Shown one piece after another: positions 45,640-54,562 of a stretch of DNA of 64,000 bases. Source of the DNA: Gemmatimonadota bacterium (GTDB lineage: Bacteria; Latescibacterota; UBA2968; UBA8231). Position numbers and translations under genes: made by a program. The DNA lies in NCBI GenBank assembly GCA_018660835.1, contig JABJJN010000103.1, positions 62,001-126,000 on the forward strand. The letters are read 5' to 3'. Position 1 is the stretch's first letter; each line of letters starts with the position of its first letter. The notes beneath the pieces are model-generated. The model saw only the letters and a program-made list of their open reading frames with translations, was not told where the DNA came from and did not search any database.

Positions 45640-46134
45640 ATGCACGCATCACTGAAACCGGATACAGCGACTTTCTGGCAGAGATACCTGGATGGAATTG
45701 CCGACCCGGTGGCGGCACAGAATTGGTTGTACGAAGCTTTTCAGACCAGTACCGATGCAGAAAGTGCAGATCTTGGGGCCGTGCTGATTCAACGTCGCAT
45801 CAAGACTGCCACCAGTGCCCTTCTGTGGAAATTTGAGGCCGCCTTCAAACCACTTCCCAAGGTGGGCTCGCTACGCATCGTGGAGAATGGTCGAGACACG
45901 CCCGTCTGCATCATCAAGACCACAGAGTTGATCACAAAACCATTTCGTGAAGTCGATCTACGTTTTGCCTACGACTACGGCGAAGGGGATCGAACCCTCA
46001 AGACCTGGCGTCTCGTGTGCTGGCAGATCTTCGGTGCCCACTGTGCGCAGTTGGGCCGCGAAGCCGATCATGCAATGCCTCTCGTGTGTGAACGCTTTCG
46101 TGTGCTGTATCCTGCCCCGCCTGTCGAATCTTGA
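45640..46134 (+). CDS. ASCH-domain protein
   Basis: 164 residues from the ATG at 45640, with GGAG eight bases upstream. The phrase RRIKTATSALLWKFEAA with CIIKTTELITKPFREVD fits the ASCH fold, a beta-barrel thought to bind RNA or modified nucleotides. Cytoplasmic, no signal peptide. Function unknown. Follows the oligopeptidase gene beyond the hairpin. Confidence 0.75.
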   Translation: MHASLKPDTATFWQRYLDGIADPVAAQNWLYEAFQTSTDAESADLGAVLIQRRIKTATSALLWKFEAAFKPLPKVGSLRIVENGRDTPVCIIKTTELITKPFREVDLRFAYDYGEGDRTLKTWRLVCWQIFGAHCAQLGREADHAMPLVCERFRVLYPAPPVES

Positions 46135-46189
46135 GAAAATTGTGAGTCACCATGGCTGAAGTATCACCTCCCGGGGCCTTACAGCGTAG

Positions 46190-48415
46190 ATGAATCGAAT
46201 CAGCACTCTGACGTGCCTGTGTCTCTGTATCCACACGTCGGTATTTTCCCAGCTGCCTCAGGATGCGCAGTGGTCAGCCTACACGAACATGCGGCAGATC
46301 AATGACATTCTCGTCGCTGGCGACGATATCTGGATGGCCAGCAGCGGCGGCGCCCTCCACTACGACAAGGCAAACCGGGTCTATCATCGTTTTACCAGCC
46401 TTGATGGTCTGGCGGGCAATCGATTGCTATCGGTCGCCATGGATCGTGCCGGCGATCTGTGGTTTGGCACAGCTCACCAGGGGTTGTGCCGCCTGCGCAG
46501 AGGTGCAACTCGATTCGATCCTCCCTTCATCGAATTTCGTGATCGTGAAATTCACGCGATCCTGGCTCACCAGGACCGTCTGTATGTGGGCACTGACCGT
46601 GGCATCAGCGTCTTTCTGTTGGACACAGAGGAGGTGGAACTGAGCTATCGGCGTCTGGGGAATCTCCCCTTCGACTCTCCCGTGAATACGATGCTCGTCC
46701 ACAACGACACGCTTTTCGCAGGGGCACGTAAGGGCGTCGCCTGGGCGGATCTCGCCAAACTCAATCTGCGAGATCCGGACAACTGGCGGTCGATGCCACG
46801 CTCTGGCGCCGTGCACGACATGGTCGTGGCTGACAATGTCGTGCTCGCCACTTCGAAACACGGGGTTTTTTCCTTCGAGCCTGCGCAGGACCTCTTCTTC
46901 CTGGAATTCGAAGAGTCCGAGGTGAGAGCTCTTGGCTCTCTTGATGGACGAGCCCTGGCAGCCACGGAAGGTGGAAGAATTGTGCAGCGCCGGCAGGACG
47001 GCACGTGGCGACGTGTGGGCGCAACGTCGATCCTCGGTGCCAATGCTATTTCCGAGCTCAACGGTTCAGCCTGGCTGGCGACGAATTCCGGCCTGCGTGT
47101 CGTGCGCGCCGGCGAGCCTCCGCCTTCAGGTGAACCAGCGTCGAGCCGATTTTTCGACATCATCAGAGTAGAGGATGAATTGTGGTCAACCAGTGTCGCT
47201 GACGATCTGCAGGCCACTGCATCAGCTGGTATCTCCCGGCTCGTTGATGGAGTCTGGACCGTCTTCGACAAATCGACTGGCATGCTCAGCGATCAACTCG
47301 TCGCCCTGGAAACCGACCGCGACGGGGTCCTGTGGGTTGGTAGCTGGGGCGACGGAATCGCTGTGCAGCAAGGCAGCGGCTGGGTGACGATTGATGAGAG
47401 CAACTCGTCGTTGCAAGGAATCGGCAGCAAGTTCGACTTTGTCGCGACCAGCGACATCGCCCGCGATCCGCAAGGCAATATGTGGATTGTCACCGTCGCC
47501 GTCGGCGTCGCCGTCCTTGACGGCTTTCCAGAGAATGAGGGTTTCCTGTTCGACCAGGTAGAGATGGGACAGTCCGGACGGCTCGATCTGTATCGCATCG
47601 AGTTCGCCGCACAAGGACACAAGTGGCTCGCCAGTCGCACGGATGGCCTGGTGATTCTCGATGATGGTGACACACCTTTCATCGGCGGTGACGATCGGTT
47701 CGTAGTCATCAATCAGTCCGTCGAACCGCGATTGTCGAGTAACCGTGCCTTTGATGTTGCCGAAGAGGAGGATGGCACACTCTGGGTGGCAACTGACAAT
47801 GGTCTCAATTCCATTCGGAGCCGATATGATCGCGATTCGGGGGGCCTCGATGTTGACGACTGGCGCGTCTATTCGACCCTTGATGGTCTTGCGTCCGATG
47901 AGATCAACACCCTCGAGATCGAGAACGATCACGTGTGGGTGGGAACCAACCGTGGCTTAAGCCTCATCGAAGACGGCGAGGTCGTCCTCACGCTGACAGC
48001 TGCCAACAGCGGTCTCATCAGCAACACTGTGACAGGCCTCTATTTCGATGCCGAGTCCAACGATCTGTGGATTGGCACCCTAGAAGGCCTCAGCCGTCTG
48101 CACTTAGGCACTGATATGCCGATGAATGTGGAAGTTGCTACCGAACACACTGTGTTCCCCAACCCCTTTGTCGCCGATGGCCATGGCAGGTTGACTCTCA
48201 CGGGCTTGCCGCCCGATGCCCATGTGCGCATCTATTCATCGAGCGGTGAGCTTGTGTCCTCTCTGTCGGCCGACCCAGCACACGATAGGATCCTGTGGAC
48301 TGGGCAAAACGACCGCGGCACCCTCGTCGGATCCGGCATCTTCTTCTACGTCGTCGAGTCGCCCACCGTGGGTCCGATTCGGGGACGCTTTGCCGTAGTC
48401 AATACGGGACAATAG
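46190..48415 (+). CDS. Secreted Reg_prop-type propeller protein with sorting tail
   Basis: 741 residues with a signal peptide (CLCLCIHTSVFSQ). Many two-component-regulator-propeller repeats are visible (LWFGTAHQGLCRL, LWVATDNGLNSI, VWVGTNRGLSLI, LWIGTLEGLSRL), but there is no kinase or receiver domain. The C-terminus is VFPNPFVADGHGRLTLTG, ... VRIYSSSGELVSSL, ... GTLVGSGIFFYVV, a T9SS type A/FlgD-like domain. It is thus a secreted or surface propeller, not a sensor kinase. A perfect hairpin lies 16 bases after the stop. Confidence 0.85.
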   Translation: MNRISTLTCLCLCIHTSVFSQLPQDAQWSAYTNMRQINDILVAGDDIWMASSGGALHYDKANRVYHRFTSLDGLAGNRLLSVAMDRAGDLWFGTAHQGLCRLRRGATRFDPPFIEFRDREIHAILAHQDRLYVGTDRGISVFLLDTEEVELSYRRLGNLPFDSPVNTMLVHNDTLFAGARKGVAWADLAKLNLRDPDNWRSMPRSGAVHDMVVADNVVLATSKHGVFSFEPAQDLFFLEFEESEVRALGSLDGRALAATEGGRIVQRRQDGTWRRVGATSILGANAISELNGSAWLATNSGLRVVRAGEPPPSGEPASSRFFDIIRVEDELWSTSVADDLQATASAGISRLVDGVWTVFDKSTGMLSDQLVALETDRDGVLWVGSWGDGIAVQQGSGWVTIDESNSSLQGIGSKFDFVATSDIARDPQGNMWIVTVAVGVAVLDGFPENEGFLFDQVEMGQSGRLDLYRIEFAAQGHKWLASRTDGLVILDDGDTPFIGGDDRFVVINQSVEPRLSSNRAFDVAEEEDGTLWVATDNGLNSIRSRYDRDSGGLDVDDWRVYSTLDGLASDEINTLEIENDHVWVGTNRGLSLIEDGEVVLTLTAANSGLISNTVTGLYFDAESNDLWIGTLEGLSRLHLGTDMPMNVEVATEHTVFPNPFVADGHGRLTLTGLPPDAHVRIYSSSGELVSSLSADPAHDRILWTGQNDRGTLVGSGIFFYVVESPTVGPIRGRFAVVNTGQ

Positions 48416-48430
48416 CCTGATTGACTACGA

Positions 48431-48461
48431 CGCGAATCCGCGTGCAGCACGCGGATTCGCG
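48431..48461 (+). terminator. Perfect 14-base hairpin after the propeller gene
   Basis: CGCGAATCCGCGTG pairs with CACGCGGATTCGCG around a three-base loop. No clear T-run follows, so this may be a terminator of the U-less kind or a stabilising stem. Confidence 0.55.
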
Positions 48462-48572
48462 CGCGTTTCCGCGTATTGTCACGACGTAGAATCTGTCACC
48501 CCAAAGCGCAGCCGCGCTGTATCTGATTCTCCCGCATGACTTTGCGTCAATGCAGGCACTTCCAAATGCGCG

Positions 48573-48588
48573 TGGGTCAAACTTTGCA
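48573..48588 (+). promoter_or_regulatory. Possible sigma-54 promoter of the fibre gene
   Basis: TGGGTCAAACTTTGCA keeps the GG and GC at the ten-base spacing and a perfect TTGCA, but differs from TGGCACG at three of seven positions of the -24 element. No dyads like those at 25025-25070 were seen upstream. Confidence 0.3.
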
Positions 48589-48623
48589 CAATGCCCGGTA
48601 ATCATCCAACCGGAGCTCTCCGA

Positions 48624-51600
48624 ATGAAGCATTCTCTCAGATTCCTCCGACTGTCGCTCTGCCTCGCCCTGGCAACAGTGACCGCTGGGGTGGCACAGAT
48701 TCCGCAGAGGATCTCGTACCAGGCATCCATCAGTGACAACTCAGGCGAACCGATCGTTGACGGACAACACGCCCTGTCCCTATCCCTCTTTGATCAGATC
48801 TCTGGCGGCACTGCGGTGTGGACCGAGGACCACACGGTGACGACGGCAGGCGGCGTCGTATCCCTCGTGCTCGGTGCCTCCACTGCACTCGACCTACCCT
48901 TCGACGAGAGTTACTGGCTGGGTGTGGTCGTTGACGGTGGCGAAGAATTGGCACCGCGTGTTGAACTGACCACCGTTCCCTACGCGATCCGGGCGGCAGG
49001 TGTCGTCGACTCATCGATCACGGGCGCTGCGATCGCTTCAGGGCATGTTGTACGCAGTATTGGTGGTCTTGCGGATGACATCGAACTGGTGGCCGGTGCC
49101 GGTATGACCATCACGACGCAGAATCAGATTATGGTGCTTTCCTCTGCGACGGGTCTTACGAGTGTCAGTTCGGGAAACATTGTCGATGCGACCATCAGCA
49201 GCATCGACGTGGCAGATGGGGGGCTCTCCGGTGTCGACATCGCCGACAACAGTCTGGGCGCCGTCGATCTGGCGGAGGGCTCAGTCGGCACGAGCGAAGT
49301 TGCCGATGGCAGTTTGACTGCCTCTGATATTGCCTCAGGGCAGGTCGTGAAATCCGTCAATGGCCTGACCGATGCGCTGACGCTGGCGGCTGGCGCGAAT
49401 ATCACGATCACTCCCAGTGGAAATGCCCTGACCATCGCTTCCACCGGCGGCGGCGGCGGTGGTGGCGGCAGTACGCTCGATGGTGCCTACGATGAGGGCG
49501 GTGCTGGCGTGGGCCGCACAATCACCGCGGATGCGGGGGCCGTCGATATCCAGGGCGCCGGGGGACTGACCGTCGCTGCCGCAGTGGGGGTCGGAACGAC
49601 GAGTCCACAGAAGCCACTGCATGTCCTTGACGCTACGACGGCGACTATGCGTCTGGAACGGAGTGCTGGTACGAATTGGGATGTACTGGCCGCTGCAGAT
49701 GACAAATTCCGTATCGACGAGGCGGCAGGCACGACGTCCCCTCTCCAGATCGAGTCCGGGGCGCCGACGAATTCGATCTACGTTGCCGCGGACGGTGACG
49801 TTGGCATCGGAACGAATGCCCCGACGACGGGACCTCCCGCCGCGCAACTGCACGTCGTCGGTACCATATTCGCCGAGGGCAATCTGCAGAACTGGGACGG
49901 AGCCAATGGCGTGACGGTTACGCCTGCGGGCGTCATCAGTGCCAGCGGCAACCCACTCACCTTACGCCGTCTCAGCAACGGTGAAGTCAGGATCAGCGAC
50001 GATATCCGCCTTTCGCCATTTGGTGCGACTGACGCCGTGGTTATTGAGGCGACCTCCGGGGAGGTTGGCATCGGAACCACCACCCCAGGTGCGAAATTAG
50101 AGATCGTGAGCGGCGATGTTCTGATTTCCAACGGTTGGGCATATCGCCAGAGAGTCGCTTCGGGGACAGCGACGTATCTGATGGGTGTGGCGGGAGGAGC
50201 GGGCACAGAGTACATGGCGCTCGCGATGCCATCACTGACCGGCGAGATCCGTTTCATCGGAGTTACGGGTTCCGGTGACGAGAAGATGCGCATCGAAGAC
50301 GATGGCGATGTCGGGATCGGTGTGGCCGCACCGATCGCTCGACTCGATGTGGCAGGAGCAGGTAATACGTCAGGCACGTCGTCGCTTCGGGTTTTCAACA
50401 CCAGCGGCGTGAACATGATCCATGCGCGCGATGACGGGGTGGTCGGAATTGGTTCGTCGGCTCCCGTCGCGGGCCGAAGGCTCACAGTGAAGGGTTTCTC
50501 CGACAACAACATGGAGATCGTCCTGGAAAAGCACGACTCGTCGCACGAACTGGTCGCTATCGGCCAATACAATAATAGTGGTCGAATCCTGATCCGGGAC
50601 TTCACCAGCAACGCGATGAATCATCTCCTCGATGGTGCCGATGGAACCCATTCCGCCATGGCATTCCAGCCGAGCGCCCGATTGGGCATTGGTACCAACA
50701 CCCCAGACGCAAAGCTCGATGTCGAAGGAGGCGCATTCCTGGCGCAAGGAACGACAGGTGGGACACCGCTTTCCGGAGCTGGCACTCGTCTGATGTGGAT
50801 CCCCGCCAAGAGCGCCTTTCGTGCGGGTCTCGTCACGAGCACTCAATTTGACGACGCGAATATCGGCGTTGAGTCGAGTGTAGCTGGCGGACGCAACAAC
50901 ATCGGCAGTGGGGAGAAGTCCGCAATCGGCGGTGGAGTTGGCAATGTGGGCAGTGGCCTGGGCAGTTCGATCGGTGGTGGAAACGGTAACCAGGCGACGA
51001 CTGATTACTCGACCGTCGCAGGTGGACAGAACAACCAGGCGATCACGAACACGCACGTTTCAGTCGGCGGTGGCAGTGGGAACACGGCAAGTGGGCAGTA
51101 CTCTACCGTGGCTGGTGGTCAGACCAACACAGCCAGTGGGCTCAATTCCTTCGTGGGTGGAGGAGGGAACAACACAGCATTCGTACAGTACGGAACGATC
51201 TCGGGTGGAGTTAGCAACCAGGTGCAGTCGGGTGGCAACTGGGGATCCATTGGTGGTGGATCGAACAATGTCGTCAGCGGCATCAGGGGGACAGTTCCTG
51301 GCGGTGAGCAGAACACGGCGGCCGGAGCACGCAGCTTCGCTGCTGGACTGCGCGCCAAGGCAAACCACGACGGAGCCTTCGTCTGGGGCGACGGCAGCGC
51401 CTTCGACTTCGCTTCCACCGTGGCTGACGAATTCTCAGCGCGAGCCGTGGGCGGCGTCCGCTTCGTCTCCGCCATCGACGGCTCCGGAAACGCCACGGCA
51501 GGCGTCACACTCGCCGCAGGTGGTGGCTCGTGGTCATCGATCTCAGACCGCAATATGAAAGCGAACTTCACCCATGTGAACGGCCGCGATGTCCTCGAAG

Positions 51601-51863
51601 CCTTGAGCGACATCCCTGTTCAAACCTGGAACTACAAGAGCCAGGCGGTCGACATTCGCCACATAGGCCCCATGGCGCAGGACTTCCACGCCGCCTTTGG
51701 CGTCGGTGAGGATAACACTCGCATCACGACGATCGACGCCGACGGTGTCGCGCTCGCCGCCATTCAGGGACTCTATGAAATCGTGCAGACACAGCAAACG
51801 CAGATCGATGCTCTGCAGAAAGCGAATGCGTTGCTGCTTCAACGATTGGACACGGGTCGATAG
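48624..51863 (+). CDS. Secreted fibre-like protein: YadA-type head repeats and S74 chaperone domain
   Basis: 1079 residues from the ATG at 48624, with GGAG upstream and a signal peptide (LSLCLALATVTAGVAQ). N-terminal domain: QIPQRISYQASISDNSG, a beta-rich module common in secreted proteins of this kind. Then six VGIGT-x-P...L-V repeats of the kind seen in tail-fibre-like proteins, then ten head repeats of about 15 residues such as VAGGQTNTASGLNSF. The C-terminus, from about residue 974, has SDRNMKANF and fits the intramolecular chaperone domain (Peptidase_S74) which helps the trimer fold and then cuts itself off; the final helix IVQTQQTQIDALQKANALL is a coiled coil. It is probably a trimeric surface fibre. 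The partner protein follows nine bases after the stop. Confidence 0.83.
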   Translation: MKHSLRFLRLSLCLALATVTAGVAQIPQRISYQASISDNSGEPIVDGQHALSLSLFDQISGGTAVWTEDHTVTTAGGVVSLVLGASTALDLPFDESYWLGVVVDGGEELAPRVELTTVPYAIRAAGVVDSSITGAAIASGHVVRSIGGLADDIELVAGAGMTITTQNQIMVLSSATGLTSVSSGNIVDATISSIDVADGGLSGVDIADNSLGAVDLAEGSVGTSEVADGSLTASDIASGQVVKSVNGLTDALTLAAGANITITPSGNALTIASTGGGGGGGGSTLDGAYDEGGAGVGRTITADAGAVDIQGAGGLTVAAAVGVGTTSPQKPLHVLDATTATMRLERSAGTNWDVLAAADDKFRIDEAAGTTSPLQIESGAPTNSIYVAADGDVGIGTNAPTTGPPAAQLHVVGTIFAEGNLQNWDGANGVTVTPAGVISASGNPLTLRRLSNGEVRISDDIRLSPFGATDAVVIEATSGEVGIGTTTPGAKLEIVSGDVLISNGWAYRQRVASGTATYLMGVAGGAGTEYMALAMPSLTGEIRFIGVTGSGDEKMRIEDDGDVGIGVAAPIARLDVAGAGNTSGTSSLRVFNTSGVNMIHARDDGVVGIGSSAPVAGRRLTVKGFSDNNMEIVLEKHDSSHELVAIGQYNNSGRILIRDFTSNAMNHLLDGADGTHSAMAFQPSARLGIGTNTPDAKLDVEGGAFLAQGTTGGTPLSGAGTRLMWIPAKSAFRAGLVTSTQFDDANIGVESSVAGGRNNIGSGEKSAIGGGVGNVGSGLGSSIGGGNGNQATTDYSTVAGGQNNQAITNTHVSVGGGSGNTASGQYSTVAGGQTNTASGLNSFVGGGGNNTAFVQYGTISGGVSNQVQSGGNWGSIGGGSNNVVSGIRGTVPGGEQNTAAGARSFAAGLRAKANHDGAFVWGDGSAFDFASTVADEFSARAVGGVRFVSAIDGSGNATAGVTLAAGGGSWSSISDRNMKANFTHVNGRDVLEALSDIPVQTWNYKSQAVDIRHIGPMAQDFHAAFGVGEDNTRITTIDADGVALAAIQGLYEIVQTQQTQIDALQKANALLLQRLDTGR
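50880..51338 (+). repeat. Ten YadA-head-like coding repeats
   Basis: Ten units of 15-17 residues (45-51 bases) share a (V/I)xGGxxN core. These are the beta-helical head repeats of trimeric autotransporters, whose number can change by recombination. Confidence 0.75.
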
Positions 51864-51872
51864 GTCTGATCT

Positions 51873-53357
51873 ATGAATCCTTCGCGTCGTCTGTCGCTCT
51901 TTCTACTGATGAGCATTTGCTGCGCCGCTTCGGCAGTCTGGCCACAGTCACAGAGAGTCCTCATACCGGCGGGCACGGGAATCAGCACCGACTCTGCCGT
52001 CACCATCATATCGACGATCGGTGAGCCGTTGATCGGCGTTCAGGGCGGTGCTCAACTTCAGGGGATCGGTTTCTGGGGAGTGTCGGCAGGCGGCAACATC
52101 GTGCTACCACCGATCCTGTCAGTCGACACCGAAAGCCTCGACTTCGGTCTCGGTTCGCTGGGCGATGAGAGTGTGGTGGCTATCGCCATCAGCAACAACG
52201 GTGGGCAGCAACTCGTCATCACCGGACTGACGGCGAATCTCGACCAGATCTCCACCGGCGTGGATACACTGCGTATCGGCGGAGGCGACACGAGCAGTAT
52301 CGACATACGGCTCGAACGTGATCACATCGGTCGTCTCATGGGCCTTCTGCAGCTGCGCAGCAATGACCCTTCCCAACCAGCCTTTGAGATCGCTCTTGCG
52401 GGCACGACGGGTTGGGCACGGGGGCCACGAATCGCCGTCGAGGGTCCCGTGCTACTTGGAGCCACCAGTATCGGCGACACCAGTATCCACGAGGTCCGGA
52501 TCACCAATCTCGGCGATGCCTCATTGAGCCTCGACGCTGTGGCGAGTGGGAACGGGTTCCGTGCTGTCACGAGCGGCCTGACCCTGACAGCGGGGGCCAG
52601 TGGACAGGTCATCATCACCTACACGCCAGGCGGAGAAGGATCGGCGCTGGGGCTGCTTACTTTGACATCCAATGACCCCGATCGTCCGCGCGTGGAGCTG
52701 GAGCTGCAGGCCTTTGGCGGTGACATGAACTCACCATTGCTGCTCGACTTTATTGTCGGGCCCGGAGATCAGGGCTTACGCACGCTGGGCAATGTTGTGG
52801 CGGGTCTACAACATACGATCGAGTTGGTGCTCGTTGATGCGCAGCCCCTTCGCGGTTGGTCTGCGCAGCTGACATTCGACCCTGCTGCGGTAGGCTACGT
52901 GCCTGGCAGTTTCGAAACAAGTGACTTTCTCGCGGGTCTCGTTCCCCTCACGATTGAGTTGCCCGGTCAACTTACGGTGGGGGGGACGGCGTTGAGTGAC
53001 GATGCAGGAGCAAGTGGCCCCGCCACACTCGGCACCGTTCGATTCCGCATTCTTGAGGGCTTCGACTCTCAGACCGAGATCGTGTTGACGGAGGTGGTTT
53101 TCGATCGATTGAACATGGAGGACGAGGTCCACACCACCTCCTCTCCCATTGTACTGCGCAGCGACGCCATCGAACTGGAACTACCCGGAGATTTTGACGG
53201 ATCAGCCCATGTGAATTTTGACGACTTCTTCCTCTTTATCGGTGCCTTCGCCACGGCCGAGGCACAGTTCGATCTGAATGGAGATGGCTTCGTCAATTTC
53301 CGGGATTTCTTCCTCTTCGCCGATTTCTTTGGCCTCGCCGTATTGATCAGCCTGTGA
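51873..53357 (+). CDS. Secreted protein: choice-of-anchor-like, cohesin-like and dockerin-like modules
   Basis: 494 residues with a signal peptide (LSLFLLMSICCAASAVWPQ). Its first part has ASPM-SPD-2-Hydin-like repeats (LDFGLGSLGDESVVAIAISNN; EVRITNLGDASLSL). Then a cohesin-like sandwich (GWSAQLTFDPAAVGYVPGSF, SDFLAGLV, LGTVRFRIL) clearly related to the one in the 2474-residue protein, and a dockerin-like pair (GDFDGSAHVNFDDFFLF, DLNGDGFVNFRDFFLF). It lacks the NFPNPFN tail. It starts nine bases after the fibre gene and is surely co-transcribed with it. Confidence 0.8.
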   Translation: MNPSRRLSLFLLMSICCAASAVWPQSQRVLIPAGTGISTDSAVTIISTIGEPLIGVQGGAQLQGIGFWGVSAGGNIVLPPILSVDTESLDFGLGSLGDESVVAIAISNNGGQQLVITGLTANLDQISTGVDTLRIGGGDTSSIDIRLERDHIGRLMGLLQLRSNDPSQPAFEIALAGTTGWARGPRIAVEGPVLLGATSIGDTSIHEVRITNLGDASLSLDAVASGNGFRAVTSGLTLTAGASGQVIITYTPGGEGSALGLLTLTSNDPDRPRVELELQAFGGDMNSPLLLDFIVGPGDQGLRTLGNVVAGLQHTIELVLVDAQPLRGWSAQLTFDPAAVGYVPGSFETSDFLAGLVPLTIELPGQLTVGGTALSDDAGASGPATLGTVRFRILEGFDSQTEIVLTEVVFDRLNMEDEVHTTSSPIVLRSDAIELELPGDFDGSAHVNFDDFFLFIGAFATAEAQFDLNGDGFVNFRDFFLFADFFGLAVLISL

Positions 53358-53404
53358 GCGCGTTATAATGGAATCTTCTGCTACGCGCTCTATATTTGCC
53401 CCCC

Positions 53405-54562
53405 ATGAACCCATCGAGACAGACCAACGCGCGGCACCCAGATAGCTCTGGGAGCCGCCTGAACGATCTGCTGCATCCGCATGTGTTGGCCGCCTTCGAC
53501 CGCGCGATCTTTGAGCGGGACGGCTATTGGGTCTGGGAAGGGATCCTGACCGACGCCGGTCGCCGACAGTGGACGGCGAGCCTGCAGAATCTCCAGGCTA
53601 TGAACGACAGCATCGTCGCCGGCAGTGACTGGTTGCAGGTCGACTTCGCAGGTCGGGGTCTGACCGCACCGGATCCCGCGAAGGTGACGCCCGATGCACT
53701 CGAGGCGTATCTGGGTGGCTCGGAGCAGATGCAATTTCAGACACCGGGTCTGCGTGACTACATGTACGATCACGGTCTCTTCGACGCGTCACTCGCGACC
53801 CAGACTCTGGCATCGCAGGGCATTGCATGGCAGGGGATGATGCCTGAGTATTTCCCCCTCGCTTACGACGATTTCATTCTCGATATCGCCACAAGTCATC
53901 CGCAGATGATGGAACTGTTTGGCAGAATACTGGGCCCACGTTTTCTGATCGATCATGTGTTGATGCTGAATCGCATTCCCGGTTCAAGTGGGCGTCGATG
54001 GCACGGCCACCCGTATCGTCAGGGCCAACATGAGACCGAAGACCCTGCACAGGGCGGTCGCGTCGCGTCGCCTGAGTTCCTACCGCGCCAGTGTGTGCGG
54101 ACCTTGTGTTTTCCCGAAGGCATGAGCGAGCACGACGGCGGTGGCGAATTCTCAGTGGTAGCGGGAGCACACTTGTATCGCACACCCTATCTGTGGGACA
54201 CCAGGCGCACCGAATACGATGAGCAATTCGAGGCAGGTTGGATGCGGGACAAGAATCACCCCGTCACGGGTGAGCCATTGCGCATCAAACGGCTGGAGCT
54301 GCCACCTGGCAGCATGGTCTCCTTCGTCCATCACATGCCCCACCACGCCGGTCATCGGGACATGGATGCAGAGACTCGCTGGGGGCTGCTAATGGCATAC
54401 CGCACCCCGGATCCTACAGAGAGATCAAGCCAGTCATCGACACAGGCATCCTCCCACTGGAATGAGGGTACCCCCGCACACTGGGCTCAACGCATGGAAG
54501 ATGCAGGTACACTCACAGCCGCCATGCGTCGGGTCTTTGAGGCGGATGCTGCAGTGGCCTAG
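53405..54562 (+). CDS. PhyH-like oxygenase with altered iron motif
   Basis: 385 residues from the ATG at 53405; an in-frame ATG lies three codons upstream. The region where HxD is expected reads RRWHGHPYRQGQ, so the second ligand may be His; the GEFSVVAGAHLYRTPY turn and the distal HHMPHHAGHRDMDAETRWG (His and Arg) are kept. Longer than usual. Substrate unknown. A weak TATAAT at 53364-53369 might serve it. Shares the CTAG stop with the convergent PhyH gene downstream. Confidence 0.72.
   Translation: MNPSRQTNARHPDSSGSRLNDLLHPHVLAAFDRAIFERDGYWVWEGILTDAGRRQWTASLQNLQAMNDSIVAGSDWLQVDFAGRGLTAPDPAKVTPDALEAYLGGSEQMQFQTPGLRDYMYDHGLFDASLATQTLASQGIAWQGMMPEYFPLAYDDFILDIATSHPQMMELFGRILGPRFLIDHVLMLNRIPGSSGRRWHGHPYRQGQHETEDPAQGGRVASPEFLPRQCVRTLCFPEGMSEHDGGGEFSVVAGAHLYRTPYLWDTRRTEYDEQFEAGWMRDKNHPVTGEPLRIKRLELPPGSMVSFVHHMPHHAGHRDMDAETRWGLLMAYRTPDPTERSSQSSTQASSHWNEGTPAHWAQRMEDAGTLTAAMRRVFEADAAVA

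Noticed and set aside
49778-50611. 277-codon frame antisense to the fibre gene
   Set aside because: Proline/serine-rich reverse reading of glycine/threonine-rich repeats; no domain.
53343-53369. TATAAT with TTGATC upstream before a PhyH-like gene
   Set aside because: The -35 to -10 spacing is 15 bases and the -35 match is weak; kept only as a possibility in the gene entry.
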